This document shows positions 26,615-35,479 of a stretch of DNA of 64,000 nt, piece by piece (positions within the stretch are counted from its first letter, which is position 1; every line of letters starts with the position of its first letter). Location: positions 3,123,864-3,187,863 of the forward strand of contig NZ_JARNTX010000001.1 of the NCBI RefSeq assembly GCF_029433095.1. The letters are read 5' to 3'. The notes beneath the pieces were generated by a model. The model saw only the letters and a list, made by a program, of their open reading frames with translations, searched no databases and was not told where the DNA came from. The stretch comes from Hymenobacter sp. YC55 (GTDB lineage Bacteria; Bacteroidota; Bacteroidia; Cytophagales; Hymenobacteraceae). Made by a program: the position numbers and the translations under genes.

Positions 26615-26696
26615 TAAGTTGTCAGTTGTAGGATATCAGATGTTAGTGGTTTAGCAGCTGCATAACTACCAATTGACAACAAGTACTTAACAACTA
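26615..26696. repeat. Imperfect inverted repeat before trpS
   Basis: AAGTTGTCAGTTGTAGG at 26616-26632 can pair in part with sequence around 26669-26680 (CCAATTGACAAC), and TAAGTTGT with ACAACTTA-like sequence near 26687-26696. It shares TTGTCAGTTGT with the repeat at 24663-24680 and is probably the same loosely conserved family. Confidence 0.5.
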
Positions 26697-26700
26697 TTCC

Positions 26701-27678
26701 ATGTCCCGCATCCTTACCGGCATTCAGAGCACGGGCCGCCCGCACCTTGGCAACCTGCTCGGCGCCATCCTTCCGGCCGTAGAACTGTCGAAGAGTGCCG
26801 CCAACGAGTCGTTGCTCTTTATTGCTGATTTACACTCCTTGACCACGGTCCGCGACGCGGAGTTGCTGCGCCAGAACACGTATGCCGTCGCGGCTTCGTG
26901 GTTGGCCTGTGGGTTCGATACCGAGAAAAACATGTTTTATCGGCAGTCGGATGTACCGCAGGTGGCGGAGTTGGCTTGGTACCTATCATGTTTTGCGCCT
27001 TACCCCATGCTGGCCAATGCGCACTCGTTTAAGGACAAGTCGGATAGGCTCTCGGAGGTAAATGCTGGCGTTTTCATGTATCCAGTGTTGATGGCGGCCG
27101 ATATTCTGCTCTACGACACCGACATAGTGCCCGTAGGCAAAGACCAGATGCAGCACCTGGAAATCACCCGCGATATTGCTGCAGCCTTCAACAACCGCTA
27201 CGGTGAAATCTTCGTGATGCCCAAAGCGCGGGTAGACGAGCAGTTGATGACCGTTCCCGGCATTGATGGCCAGAAAATGAGCAAGAGCTACGGTAACATC
27301 ATTGACATTTTCGTTGACGATAAATCCCTGCTTAAGAGCATCAAAAGCATCATTTCGGACAGCACCCCGCTCGAAGCGCCCAAGAACCCGGACACCGACA
27401 TCACCTTCAAGCTGTACTCGCTGCTCGCTACTGCCGAAGAAACCGCTGACATGCGCGGCCGCTACTTGGCCGGCGGCTACGGCTACGGCCACGCCAAGCA
27501 GGCGCTCTACGAGGTGATCCTACGCCGGTTTGCCGTCGAGCGGGAGCAGTTCAACTTCTACATGAACAACCTGCCCGAAATAGACGCCCGTTTGGCAGAA
27601 GGTGCCCGCAAAGCGCAAGCCTATGGCTCGGAGGTATTAAACAAAGTGCGCGAGAAAGTAGGTTACCTACGGCGGTAA
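26701..27678 (+). CDS. trpS: Tryptophan--tRNA ligase
   Basis: A 325-residue class I aminoacyl-tRNA synthetase. The HIGH-equivalent is GRPHLGNLLGA (~12-22), and the KMSKS loop is QKMSKSYGNII (~190-200). Other conserved blocks are FIADLHSLTT (~41-50), ADILLYDTDIVPVGKDQMQHLE (split across ~124-145) and DTDITFKLYSLL. Size and order of motifs are normal for the bacterial enzyme, which charges tRNA-Trp in the cytoplasm. A cluster of the dispersed repeat begins 25 bases after its stop. Confidence 0.96.
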   Translation: MSRILTGIQSTGRPHLGNLLGAILPAVELSKSAANESLLFIADLHSLTTVRDAELLRQNTYAVAASWLACGFDTEKNMFYRQSDVPQVAELAWYLSCFAPYPMLANAHSFKDKSDRLSEVNAGVFMYPVLMAADILLYDTDIVPVGKDQMQHLEITRDIAAAFNNRYGEIFVMPKARVDEQLMTVPGIDGQKMSKSYGNIIDIFVDDKSLLKSIKSIISDSTPLEAPKNPDTDITFKLYSLLATAEETADMRGRYLAGGYGYGHAKQALYEVILRRFAVEREQFNFYMNNLPEIDARLAEGARKAQAYGSEVLNKVREKVGYLRR

Positions 27679-27702
27679 GTTACTCCTTAAGTGAAACAGG
27701 CC

Positions 27703-27906
27703 GTTGTACTGAGCGCGGGCCGAAGCCTCTTGCAGGCTGATGTCGTCAAAGTAACGGTCATGCTGAGCGCAGCCGAAGCATCTCGCGTGCTGAGGTTGTG
27801 GTACTAAACTCAACGAGTCGAGCGAGATGCTTCGGCTCCGCTCAGCATGACCGATATAGTTTGGCAACATCAGCACGCGAGATGCTTCGGCTGCGCTCAG
27901 CATGAC
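27703..27906. repeat. Dispersed modular palindromic repeat, cluster 3 (four units)
   Basis: A degenerate direct unit lies at 27703-27733 (GTTGTACTGAGCGCG in place of the consensus start), a direct unit at 27757-27786, and inverted units at 27822-27851 and 27877-27906. Tails: the intact direct unit and the last inverted unit both carry the GTGCTGA-GTTG tail, while the first inverted unit carries the TCGACTCGTTG tail. It fills the space between trpS and the convergent gene at 27934. Confidence 0.9.
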
Positions 27907-27933
27907 CGTTACTTTACGTAGACACTGCTTTCA

Positions 27934-28761
27934 CTAAAGAATATGGTGTAGCTGCTGCTCGTGGGAGAAGCTGAAACCTACTTTACTTGGGCGGCTAACC
28001 TGCTGGTTTTCCAGCTTTTGCTTCACCGATATTTTCTGAATATCGTCGAGCGGCGGCGCTATAAGGTCGTTGTTGACGGCGGCAATCATGGCGCTTTCCA
28101 CAAATAGCTTCATGCCTTCAGCCGTCACCACGTTATCCGACATATCGTTGTCAGGTAGTTCGAGCTGCTGCACGCCTTCCAGGAAGTAGTGGTTGTCGAT
28201 GTTGATGAGCAAGCGCCCGACTAAGTAGCCCGGGTCATTCATACGCTGGTACTTGATGCTGTCGGCCATGAAGTTGTAGGCCATGATGTGCCCGAAGAAC
28301 CGGCGCCGGAAATCAGCCTCCACATACTTGGTGGGCATCGGGCCGTAATCCTCGGGGAAAGTAACGATGTTGGAGTGCATGACGAACACCAGCAAGTCGC
28401 CGGAGAACCGGATGTGGAACTCCATGTCGTTGATGGGGCGGTACTCGATGATGACTGTGGAATCGACGGGCGTGATTTTCCGGCTCAGCTCCACTACCAG
28501 CTCCTGCGTCACCTTGCGCAGCAAGTCGAACGTGGACATGGTGTTGCGGTAGATGGACTGTTTGGCCGAAGATTTCTGCTTGAGGCCCTCGAAAATCTGG
28601 TCGAGGCGGTCGGCGGGCGCATCGGCGGGCTCACCGGCAGCGTTTGGGGCCGCATTGTCGGTGTTGGTGGAGCCGGTGGTAGCGGGTGCCTGGGGCGCAC
28701 CGGGCGTACCGTCGTCGGTTTGAGTGTCGATCAGGACGGGCTCTTTCTTCTTTCTAGCCAT
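27934..28761 (-). CDS. Conserved-looking hypothetical cytoplasmic protein
   Basis: A 275-residue protein without signal or membrane segment. The first ~45 residues are low in complexity (Lys-rich MARKKKEPVL, then Ala/Pro/Thr/Asn/Gly-rich). The rest is a compact alpha/beta domain: RNTMSTFDLLRKVTQELV, EYRPINDMEFHIRFSGDLL, VFVMHSNIVTFPEDYG, FRRRFFGHIMAYNFMADSI and NIDNHYFLEGVQQLEL. I do not recognise a named family, but the regular structure and even codon use show a real gene. It is the only gene on its strand between trpS and the CoA transferase. Confidence 0.78.
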   Translation of the reverse strand: MARKKKEPVLIDTQTDDGTPGAPQAPATTGSTNTDNAAPNAAGEPADAPADRLDQIFEGLKQKSSAKQSIYRNTMSTFDLLRKVTQELVVELSRKITPVDSTVIIEYRPINDMEFHIRFSGDLLVFVMHSNIVTFPEDYGPMPTKYVEADFRRRFFGHIMAYNFMADSIKYQRMNDPGYLVGRLLINIDNHYFLEGVQQLELPDNDMSDNVVTAEGMKLFVESAMIAAVNNDLIAPPLDDIQKISVKQKLENQQVSRPSKVGFSFSHEQQLHHIL

Positions 28762-28893
28762 GCAGTAAGAGAATAACGCACCACAGCAAGCGGCGGCACG
28801 ATAAGTTGAATCAGGAAATTAACTTAAGCAAGTACTATTCACCTACGCAAAGTAGTAAACCAGTAGTTTCAGTTGCTGGGCATCTTCTACGCA

Positions 28894-30012
28894 TCAGGGC
28901 AATGCCGGAGGCGCCGACAACCGCTCAGCCACCGGCCAACTGCTACTCTGAAAAGCCACGGTGCGCAGCCCGGGGTGCGCAAACTCAGTGGTTGGCGGCA
29001 GCAACATATCTTGCGCCGACTCATGGCTCAGGGCCTCTCCCACGGTACGTACGGCGCCCGCTGGCACCAGCCGCTGCTCTAGCTCTTGTAGCAAGGGAGT
29101 GCCACTCACTGCGGCTATTCTTTCGCGCAACAGTTGCTCTAGTTCCGTACGGTGTGCTACACGGGCGTTGTTGGTGGCAAAGCGTGCGTCCAGAGCCCAT
29201 TCTGGTCGGCCTAATACAGTACACAGATGCTGAAACTGCCGGTCTGCGCCTACGGCTAGCAACAGCCGCACGCCATCCGCTGCTTCGTACACGGTGCCAT
29301 ACGGAACTATGCTCGGGTGGCCCGACCCCAACGGCTGTGGGTCGTTGCCCGTCACGAGGTAGGTGGCGGCTTGATTGGCCAGCGAGGCCAAGGCACTGTT
29401 CAGCAACGACACTTGCACTAAAGAGCCTGTGCCCGTTTTCTCACGTTGGTAAAGCGCCGTCAGCAGCCCTTCTTTGAGTTGATGCGCGGCCAGCAAATCA
29501 ATCAGGGCTACTGGCATTTTAAGCGGTTCTTGTCCGGGCAAGCTATTTAGGTGCATGAAGCCGGCTTCTGCTTGCAGCACCGCATCGTAGCCAGCCCGCG
29601 CCGACGCAGCCCCATAGCCCGTGAGGTGGCCGTAAATCAGGCGTGGATTAAGGCTAGCCAGCGTGGTGTAGTCCACGGCGAGCCTTTCGGCGTCGCCGGG
29701 CTTGTAGCTTACCAGCACAATGTCGGCACGGGTGGCGAGGCGGTGCACTTCGGCAAGCCCCTCGGTAGTAGTCAAGTCCAACACCACGGACTGCTTGCCC
29801 CAATTGGCACAGCTGAAATAGGCGGAAACGGTGGTGCCTTGAGGCTCTGTCGGAGTGCGCCAGGAGCGGGTAACGTCGCCAGCGGGCGGCTCCACTTTCA
29901 GCACCTCCGCCCCGAGTTCGGCAAAGAATTGCCCCACCTGTGGTCCGGCCAGTACCGAGGCAAGTTCAAGAACAAAGAGACCCTGGAAAGGTAGCGTTGA
30001 GAGTTCAGGCAT
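28894..30012 (-). CDS. CaiB/BaiF family CoA transferase
   Basis: A 372-residue family III CoA transferase, starting at the ATG at 30012 rather than a TTG two codons upstream. It opens with LPFQGLFVLELASVLAGPQVGQ (split over two lines of the family motif), then FFAELGAEVLKVEPPAGD (~29-46). The catalytic Asp is probably that of VALIDLLAAHQLKEG (~165-180). TLASLNPRLIYGHLTGYG is a further family block. These enzymes move CoA between organic acids; the acids cannot be inferred. The gene is followed by 132 bases without a gene and preceded, 46 bases away, by the methyltransferase on the same strand, so they may form an operon. Confidence 0.9.
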   Translation of the reverse strand: MPELSTLPFQGLFVLELASVLAGPQVGQFFAELGAEVLKVEPPAGDVTRSWRTPTEPQGTTVSAYFSCANWGKQSVVLDLTTTEGLAEVHRLATRADIVLVSYKPGDAERLAVDYTTLASLNPRLIYGHLTGYGAASARAGYDAVLQAEAGFMHLNSLPGQEPLKMPVALIDLLAAHQLKEGLLTALYQREKTGTGSLVQVSLLNSALASLANQAATYLVTGNDPQPLGSGHPSIVPYGTVYEAADGVRLLLAVGADRQFQHLCTVLGRPEWALDARFATNNARVAHRTELEQLLRERIAAVSGTPLLQELEQRLVPAGAVRTVGEALSHESAQDMLLPPTTEFAHPGLRTVAFQSSSWPVAERLSAPPALP

Positions 30013-30058
30013 ACGCAAAGATGCAGCACGACTTTCGTATCGGCGGATAGCACTTGTC

Positions 30059-30793
30059 TTAGCTTACTTTGCCTAACCGCAAAAACACCGGAAACCGCAC
30101 CTCCCGCTCCTGCTGGCCCCACAGCTGCGTCAGTTGCTCGGCAATGAGCAGCACCGGGTCTTGGCCGTGCTGCTTTTCGTACTTCACTACGCTCGACCAG
30201 GTGCGCAGGTAGTTCAGAAACCACTCCGCCGACCACTGCCGCTGCACCAGAAACTGCGCGTGCTGCACCTCCTCGAACGGAAACGGAATGCGCGCATATT
30301 CATCGTCGATGTGCCACCGGTTTTCGTCCCAATACGGCCGCATCGTTTCCGAATAGAACTGTCGGATAAGCGGGTCCAGGTCTTCATACACTTGCACTAG
30401 GCCATAACCCCATTCGGCCACCGTGGCGTCCGCACAAGTTACGCGGCGCACTTCCTGGTTGAAGGCTTCAGTATCGAACCAGTGCACGGCCTGCCCAACC
30501 GTCACCAAATCCACGGAAGCGGCTGCTAGGGGCGTGTGTTCGGCTGGCGATACTTGGTAGGTGATGTTGGGGCGCACAGGGGCCTGCGCCAATTGGGCAG
30601 CACTGATGTCAGTGGCGTGTACGTGCGCGAAATGCTCGGCCAGCACCACGGCCACTTGCCCGTTGCCGGTGGCACAGTCCCATGCCTGCCCGCGGCGCGC
30701 TGTATGGGCCAGTAGAAACACGTACAACTCCGGCGGATAATCGATGCGGTAACGGGCGTAGAGTTCGGCTTGGGCAGAGAAACGGTCGAGCAT
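30059..30793 (-). CDS. Class I SAM-dependent methyltransferase
   Basis: A 244-residue enzyme. The ATG at 30793 is chosen because MLDRFSAQAELYARYRIDYP is the normal start of this group; the open frame extends further upstream but that part is not protein-like. Motif I is WDCATGNGQVAVVLAEHF (~38-55), the SAM-binding acidic residue lies in VHATDISAAQLAQA, and VDLVTVGQAVHWFD (~91-104) is the post-I region. It resembles the group of small-molecule methyltransferases related to trans-aconitate methyltransferase and its yeast homologues; the substrate is unknown. It is divergent from the Gfo/Idh/MocA gene at 30925. Confidence 0.88.
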   Translation of the reverse strand: MLDRFSAQAELYARYRIDYPPELYVFLLAHTARRGQAWDCATGNGQVAVVLAEHFAHVHATDISAAQLAQAPVRPNITYQVSPAEHTPLAAASVDLVTVGQAVHWFDTEAFNQEVRRVTCADATVAEWGYGLVQVYEDLDPLIRQFYSETMRPYWDENRWHIDDEYARIPFPFEEVQHAQFLVQRQWSAEWFLNYLRTWSSVVKYEKQHGQDPVLLIAEQLTQLWGQQEREVRFPVFLRLGKVS

Positions 30794-30924
30794 GAGGCAG
30801 TTGATGATTAACAATAAATAGTAAGTAACGGAAACGCAGGACTGCCGATATTGGGCCGACCGGAAAAAGTGGAAGTAATAGCCACAGGTGCCCTGAAAAC
30901 AATCAACAACCAGCATTCAACAAA

Positions 30925-31938
30925 ATGACCCCTATTCAAACTGGTTTGCTCGCCTACGGTATGTCGGGGCGGATATTTCACGCGCCTTTTCTGGCCGCGC
31001 ATGCTGGCTTCGAGCTACGGGCCGTGGTGGAGCGCAGCCGCAAGCAGATGCAGGCCACCTATCCGCACGTTATCAGCTACGACAGCGTACCAGACCTGCT
31101 CAATGACCCGGCTATTGAGCTAGTCGTGGTGAATACACCCAATGATTCGCATTTCAGCTTGGCCATGGATGCCTTGCGGGCCGGCAAACATGTGCTTATT
31201 GAAAAGCCGGTAGGCACTTCGGCCGCCGACATTGATGCGCTGTACGCATTGGGCCGCGAAATGAATCGCCATGTGTTTGGCTACCAGAACCGGCGCTGGG
31301 ACAGCGACTTTATGGCCGTGCGGCAAGTGGTAGAAAGCGGCCAACTTGGGCAGTTGATTGAAGTTCATATCCGCTTCGACCGATACAAAGCAGCCATCCA
31401 TACCAAAGTCTTCAAGGAAGAACCCACCACGCCGGGCGCCGGCCTCAACTACGACCTAGGGCCGCACATCCTCGACCAAGCCCTCAGCCTGTTTGGCCCT
31501 CCTGCGGAGTTTCGCAGAACGTTCGGCAGCTTCCGCCCCAACTCACGCGTGACCGACTACTTCCAGGCGCATCTGCTTTACCCTAGTGGCCTGAACGTAT
31601 ATCTGACCACTAGCTTGCTGGTAGCCGACCCTGGCCCGGCCTACGTGCTGCACGGCACCCGTGGCAGCCTACGCAAAGGCCGCACCGACGTGCAGGAGCC
31701 TCAATTAGATGGGGGCCTTTCGCCGCTGGCTGACACGTACGGAGTTGAACCTGCGGAGGCCGCTGGCACCCTCACGTTGATGAACGAGGCCGGCGAAAAA
31801 ACTGTTAGTATCCTAGAGCCATTGCGCGGCAACTACATGGGCTTATTCGAAGCGGTGTACCAAGCAATACGTGCGGGGCAGCCGTATCCAATTACGGAAG
31901 AAGACCTCCGGACGCAACTGGAGATCCTGCAATCATAA
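30925..31938 (+). CDS. Gfo/Idh/MocA family oxidoreductase (cytoplasmic)
   Basis: A 337-residue NAD(P)-dependent dehydrogenase-like protein without a signal peptide. The Rossmann strand reads TGLLAYGMSGRIFHAPFL (~6-23), the pattern of the YdgJ/YhhX/GAL80-like branch. LIEKPVGTSAADID (~90-103) has the conserved Lys-Pro, and NYDLGPHILDQALSLFG (~174-190) is the C-terminal motif with the catalytic-site His. Substrate unknown, probably a sugar or inositol derivative. It differs clearly from the exported homologue at 4070-5269. Confidence 0.9.
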   Translation: MTPIQTGLLAYGMSGRIFHAPFLAAHAGFELRAVVERSRKQMQATYPHVISYDSVPDLLNDPAIELVVVNTPNDSHFSLAMDALRAGKHVLIEKPVGTSAADIDALYALGREMNRHVFGYQNRRWDSDFMAVRQVVESGQLGQLIEVHIRFDRYKAAIHTKVFKEEPTTPGAGLNYDLGPHILDQALSLFGPPAEFRRTFGSFRPNSRVTDYFQAHLLYPSGLNVYLTTSLLVADPGPAYVLHGTRGSLRKGRTDVQEPQLDGGLSPLADTYGVEPAEAAGTLTLMNEAGEKTVSILEPLRGNYMGLFEAVYQAIRAGQPYPITEEDLRTQLEILQS

Positions 31939-31946
31939 GCTGAGCG

Positions 31947-31973
31947 TTGCCGCCGCCGTTTCTCGTATCTTTG
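31947..31973 (+). promoter_or_regulatory. Bacteroidota-type promoter for the DEAD-box helicase gene
   Basis: TTG at 31947-31949, a 16-base spacer and TATCTTTG at 31966-31973 match the -33/-7 pattern of Bacteroidota housekeeping promoters. The start codon lies at 32047, leaving a leader of about 65 bases, a length often seen for RNA-helicase messages. Confidence 0.7.
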
Positions 31974-32046
31974 TTACAGGAATACAAGCGGTTCAGCTGA
32001 CCGGGAAAGCAAGGTCAGCCATTTATTCATCTTAATTAGCTACACC

Positions 32047-33717
32047 TTGACGTTTCACGAGTTCAACCTCCACGACGACCTACTGGCCGGCGTGGACGCC
32101 ATGAATTACCAGAATGCCACTCCTATTCAGGAGCAAGCCATTCCCAAAATTATTGAAGGAAAAGACCTGATTGCCTGCGCGCAAACGGGCACCGGCAAAA
32201 CCGCCGCGTACCTGCTGCCGCTACTCGACAAGATTTCGCACGCCAAGCACGGCACTACTTCCACCCTCATTTTGGTGCCCACGCGCGAGCTGGCCACCCA
32301 GATCGACGAGCAAGTAACCGGCTTTGGCTACTTTGTAGAAGCCAGCAGCATTGCCATCTATGGCGGCGGCAAAAGCGAGAACTGGGAGCAGCAGAAGCGC
32401 GCGCTCACCAGCGGCGCCGACATCATCATTGCCACACCGGGCCGCCTGATTGCGCACCTGCAAATGGGGTACGTGAAGTTCGACACCCTGAAGTATCTGG
32501 TGCTCGATGAGGCCGACAAGATGATGGACATGGGCTTCTCTGATGACATCTTGAACATCGTGCGTCAGCTGCCTAAGCAGCGGCAGACGCTGCTGTTCTC
32601 GGCCACCATGCCCAACAAAATCCGGGACTTCTCTAAGCAGATTCTGCAAGACCCCGAGGAAATCCGGCTGGCTGTATCCAAGCCCGCGGCGGGCATCGAC
32701 CAGCAGTTCTATATGGCCTTCGACCGCCAGAAGATCTATCTACTTGAGCACATTCTTAAAACGCAGGATGTGCAAAGCATGGTACTCTTCACTAGCCAGA
32801 AAGCAGCAGTAGCCGGCATCGTGCGGGCTATTAGCAAGCTCGGCTACGAAGCCCACGGCATTTCGTCGGACCGTACGCAGGAGGAGCGTGAGCAAATCAT
32901 GCGCGAGTTCAAGAACAAGAAGTTTCCCATCCTCGTGGCCACCGACGTGCTGAGCCGCGGCATCGACATCGACTCACTGAGCCACGTGGTGAACTACGAC
33001 ATCCCGCGGGCCGCTGAGGATTATGTACACCGCATTGGCCGTACGGCCCGCGCCGCCACCAAAGGCACGGCCATTACTTTCATTGCCGACCAAGACCAGG
33101 ATCGGGTAGTGAAGATTGAAAAGCTCATCGAGCGCGAAGTAGAAAAGCAAACCATCACCGAGGAGCTAGGCTTGGGCCCTGCTCCGGAGTTCGACCCCAA
33201 GCGCTTTGCTGGCCTGCACGGCAAAGTGGGCGGTCGGCCCGAACGGGGGGGCCGCTCCGGCGGGGGTAACCGCGACCGAGGCCCACGTCCGGAAGGCGAC
33301 CGTGGCCCCCGCAGCGGTGGCCGCGACGGCAACCGCCCGGCCCGCTCCGGTGCTCCCGACCCCAAGGACCCCAAGCACCAGGAGCGTATAGCCAAAGCCC
33401 AAGCTGCCTTAGCGGCCCTGGATGCCGGCCAAGCGCCAGCTATTCCCTATGAGCGCCCACCTCGTGCGCCCCGGCCAGAAGGTGAAGCTAGAGAAGCGCG
33501 TCCACCGCGTGAACCTCGGGCCCCTCGCCCCGAAGGCGAATCGAAGGAAGGCGTAAGCCAAGCCCGAGAGCCCCGCGCCGAAGGACAGGAAGGCCAGCGC
33601 CGCCGCAAGCGGGGTGGCCGTAACCGCGGAGGCCGCGGCCCACGCCCGGAAGGCGGAGCAGCCAGCACGGCATCCGAGGCACCAACAGCAGCTCCTGTAA
33701 CTCCAAGTGCAGAGTAG
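32047..33717 (+). CDS. DEAD-box ATP-dependent RNA helicase
   Basis: A 556-residue helicase starting at a TTG. No ATG exists in frame upstream, and the first internal ATG at 32101 would remove the FHEFNLHDDLL segment that precedes the Q motif. All motifs are visible: Q (NATPIQEQAIP), I (AQTGTGKTAAYL), Ia (PTRELATQ), II (DEAD in VLDEADKMMD), III (FSATMP), V (ATDVLSRGIDID) and VI (HRIGRTARA). After about residue 380 comes a long Arg/Gly/Pro-rich tail with repeats such as RAPRPEG and PRPEGD, likely an RNA-binding region like that of RhlE/DeaD-type cold-shock helicases. A strong terminator follows. Confidence 0.95.
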   Translation: MTFHEFNLHDDLLAGVDAMNYQNATPIQEQAIPKIIEGKDLIACAQTGTGKTAAYLLPLLDKISHAKHGTTSTLILVPTRELATQIDEQVTGFGYFVEASSIAIYGGGKSENWEQQKRALTSGADIIIATPGRLIAHLQMGYVKFDTLKYLVLDEADKMMDMGFSDDILNIVRQLPKQRQTLLFSATMPNKIRDFSKQILQDPEEIRLAVSKPAAGIDQQFYMAFDRQKIYLLEHILKTQDVQSMVLFTSQKAAVAGIVRAISKLGYEAHGISSDRTQEEREQIMREFKNKKFPILVATDVLSRGIDIDSLSHVVNYDIPRAAEDYVHRIGRTARAATKGTAITFIADQDQDRVVKIEKLIEREVEKQTITEELGLGPAPEFDPKRFAGLHGKVGGRPERGGRSGGGNRDRGPRPEGDRGPRSGGRDGNRPARSGAPDPKDPKHQERIAKAQAALAALDAGQAPAIPYERPPRAPRPEGEAREARPPREPRAPRPEGESKEGVSQAREPRAEGQEGQRRRKRGGRNRGGRGPRPEGGAASTASEAPTAAPVTPSAE

Positions 33718-33722
33718 GTATC

Positions 33723-33765
33723 AAAAAGCAAAAGCTCCCGATAAATCGGGAGCTTTTGCTTTTTA
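33723..33765. terminator. Strong bidirectional terminator
   Basis: AAAAAGCAAAAGCTCCCGAT at 33723-33742 pairs with ATCGGGAGCTTTTGCTTTT at 33745-33763, with A and T runs on both sides. It lies between the helicase gene and the convergent YdeI-like gene. Confidence 0.93.
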
Positions 33766-33783
33766 GGGTTGAGCCAGAAAATT

Positions 33784-34374
33784 TCACTTGTAGTAAGGAC
33801 TAGCCTTTTTGTTTTCAGCGGCGGAAGCTACCGTTGCCTGCACCCGCTGGGCACGGGTCTCGGCGCGCTTAGCACTGGAAATCCACGCCAGAATGTTTTT
33901 CTGCGCTGACGGGCTGAAGGCCGCAAAATACTGCTGAGCAGTTGGGTTTGCCTGTAGGGCTTCGGCTAGGTCAGCAGGAACAAGTTGTGCGTCGCTGTCG
34001 GTGAGGGCATCCCAAGAGCCGTTTTGCTTGGCGACGTTTATTTTCAGCAAGCCGGCTTCCTGCATGCGCCCTGCTGCTATGAGTTTGGCTACTCGCTCCT
34101 TGTTTGGCTTCGACCACACGCTTCGCGGTTTGCGCGGCGTGAAAAGAATCATAGACCGCTCGCCGTCGAGGCGGCGGGCTTGGCCATCAATCCACCCGTA
34201 GCAAAGGGCTTCCTCCACGGCATCTTCATAACTGACGCGGGGTTTGCCACTCGCCTTTTTATAATACACCAGCCAGATTCCGGACGAGCTAGTGTAGTGT
34301 TCGGTCAGCCACTGCCGCCATTCCGAGCAAGTCAGCGGGTGAAAAGTCGCAAGTTGGTCGAGGACGTTGGCCAT
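33784..34374 (-). CDS. YdeI/OmpD-associated family protein
   Basis: A 196-residue soluble protein. SEWRQWLTEHYTSSSGIWLV (~17-36), followed by YKKASGKPRVSYEDAVEEAL (~38-57) and CYGWIDGQARRLDGER, is the signature of the YdeI family, and FTPRKPRSVWSKPNKERV the second half. The C-terminal PSAQKNILAWISSAKRAETR is the helix pair typical of these proteins. Members have been linked to tolerance of antimicrobial peptides in other bacteria, but the biochemical role is open. It shares a terminator with the helicase gene. Confidence 0.87.
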   Translation of the reverse strand: MANVLDQLATFHPLTCSEWRQWLTEHYTSSSGIWLVYYKKASGKPRVSYEDAVEEALCYGWIDGQARRLDGERSMILFTPRKPRSVWSKPNKERVAKLIAAGRMQEAGLLKINVAKQNGSWDALTDSDAQLVPADLAEALQANPTAQQYFAAFSPSAQKNILAWISSAKRAETRAQRVQATVASAAENKKASPYYK

Positions 34375-34454
34375 ATCTAGAGCTGTATTAAGGCAATTAG
34401 CAGCTTGTTCCCAACAAGAGTAAGAATTTTAAAATAGTTAATAAATAGCCGCTC

Positions 34455-34488
34455 GGTATAGAAACGCGAAGTGTCGCGTCTCTACACC
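34455..34488. repeat. Short palindrome (GTATAGAAACGCGA type)
   Basis: GGTATAGAAACGCGA at 34455-34469 pairs with TCGCGTCTCTACACC at 34474-34488 with three mismatches and a four-base loop. It lies in the 164-base gap between the YdeI-like gene and the end of the flavoprotein gene. A T run is missing, so it is more likely a small dispersed palindrome than a terminator. Confidence 0.5.
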
Positions 34489-34538
34489 GGAAAGACACTC
34501 CAGGAGGGTTTTCACAACTTCACAGCGTAGCACGCTTG

Positions 34539-35465
34539 CTACTCCTGTAGTGCGACAACTTGGCTGTATATCCCCTGCTGTATCAGCTCCTTGTTGATCC
34601 AAGCGGCTGCTTTGCTGCCATTGGCTATGGCTGAGGCAACCTGCCGCATGAGTGTTGTGTTGTCGCCGGCGGCAAACAACCCGGGCACGTTGGTTTCTCC
34701 AAACTCGGTGGCTTGGATAAGGCCCATATCGGTAAGAGTGCACCCAAGCTTAGCGGCCAAGTCGCTGTGTTGACGGAACGGAACGCGGGCAAAAGCGGCT
34801 TCCAACGCATGCGAGGCACCATCGGTAGTGCGCACCGCGTACAGGCGGCCGTTGTGATGCTCTAGCTCAGCTATCGGCATTTCTACAACCTGAATATTAC
34901 GCGCATGCATAATGGCTGCTTGCTCGGCAGTGAAATCAGCAGGGCCATTGGTAAACAGCACCAAGTCGCGGCTCCAGTTGTAGATGAGATTTACCAATTC
35001 CGCTGCCATGTTCCCGTTGGCGAGGAGCCCGATTTTCTGGCCGTGCACCTCGTAGCCGTGGCAATACGGGCAATGCAGCACCGAAATGCCCCAACATTCG
35101 GCAAAGCCCGGAATAGGTAGCATCTCGTCTTTCAGCCCGGTAGCCAACAGCAGCTTGCGGCTCTGGAACACCTGACCTGCCGCAGTTGTCACTTCAAACC
35201 CGTCTTCTACGGCTGTAGCTCCTACTACCGTAGCAGTTTGCAGCTTCACCGTTGGATAGTGTAGTACCTGCTCCCGGGCAATGGCCGCCATAGCAGCAGG
35301 CGTTTCGCCGTCGCGGGTTAGGAAGTTATGTGAATGGGGCGTTTGGCGGTTGCAGGGTTGGTTGTTGTCGAGTACAAGTACATGGCGTAAGGAGCGCCCT
35401 AGTGTCATGGCGGCGCTTAAACCGGCATTGCTTCCGCCTACTATAATAACGTCATATGGATTCAT
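34539..35465 (-). CDS. FAD-dependent NAD(P)H oxidoreductase of the thioredoxin-reductase fold, CPYC type
   Basis: A 308-residue flavoprotein starting at the ATG at 35465 (MNPYDVIIVGGSNAGLSAAM), which places the FAD dinucleotide fold at the N-terminus; the longer frame upstream covers the promoter. HCPYCHGYEVHG (~131-142) is a redox-type CxxC motif at the place of the thioredoxin-reductase active site, and the NAD(P) fold follows at IGLLANGNMAAEL. GLFAAGDNTTLMRQVASAIA near the C-terminus binds FAD. Proteins with CPYCHGYE often reduce small thiols or act as H2O2-forming oxidases; the partner here is unknown. Two palindromic operators overlap its promoter. Confidence 0.88.
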   Translation of the reverse strand: MNPYDVIIVGGSNAGLSAAMTLGRSLRHVLVLDNNQPCNRQTPHSHNFLTRDGETPAAMAAIAREQVLHYPTVKLQTATVVGATAVEDGFEVTTAAGQVFQSRKLLLATGLKDEMLPIPGFAECWGISVLHCPYCHGYEVHGQKIGLLANGNMAAELVNLIYNWSRDLVLFTNGPADFTAEQAAIMHARNIQVVEMPIAELEHHNGRLYAVRTTDGASHALEAAFARVPFRQHSDLAAKLGCTLTDMGLIQATEFGETNVPGLFAAGDNTTLMRQVASAIANGSKAAAWINKELIQQGIYSQVVALQE

Positions 35466-35479
35466 GTTTTTTCTTTTAA

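Noticed and set aside
30794..30916. N-terminal extension of the methyltransferase to an upstream start
   Set aside because: The added residues are Cys/Phe/Tyr-rich and unlike the family, which begins at MLDRFSAQAELYARYR.
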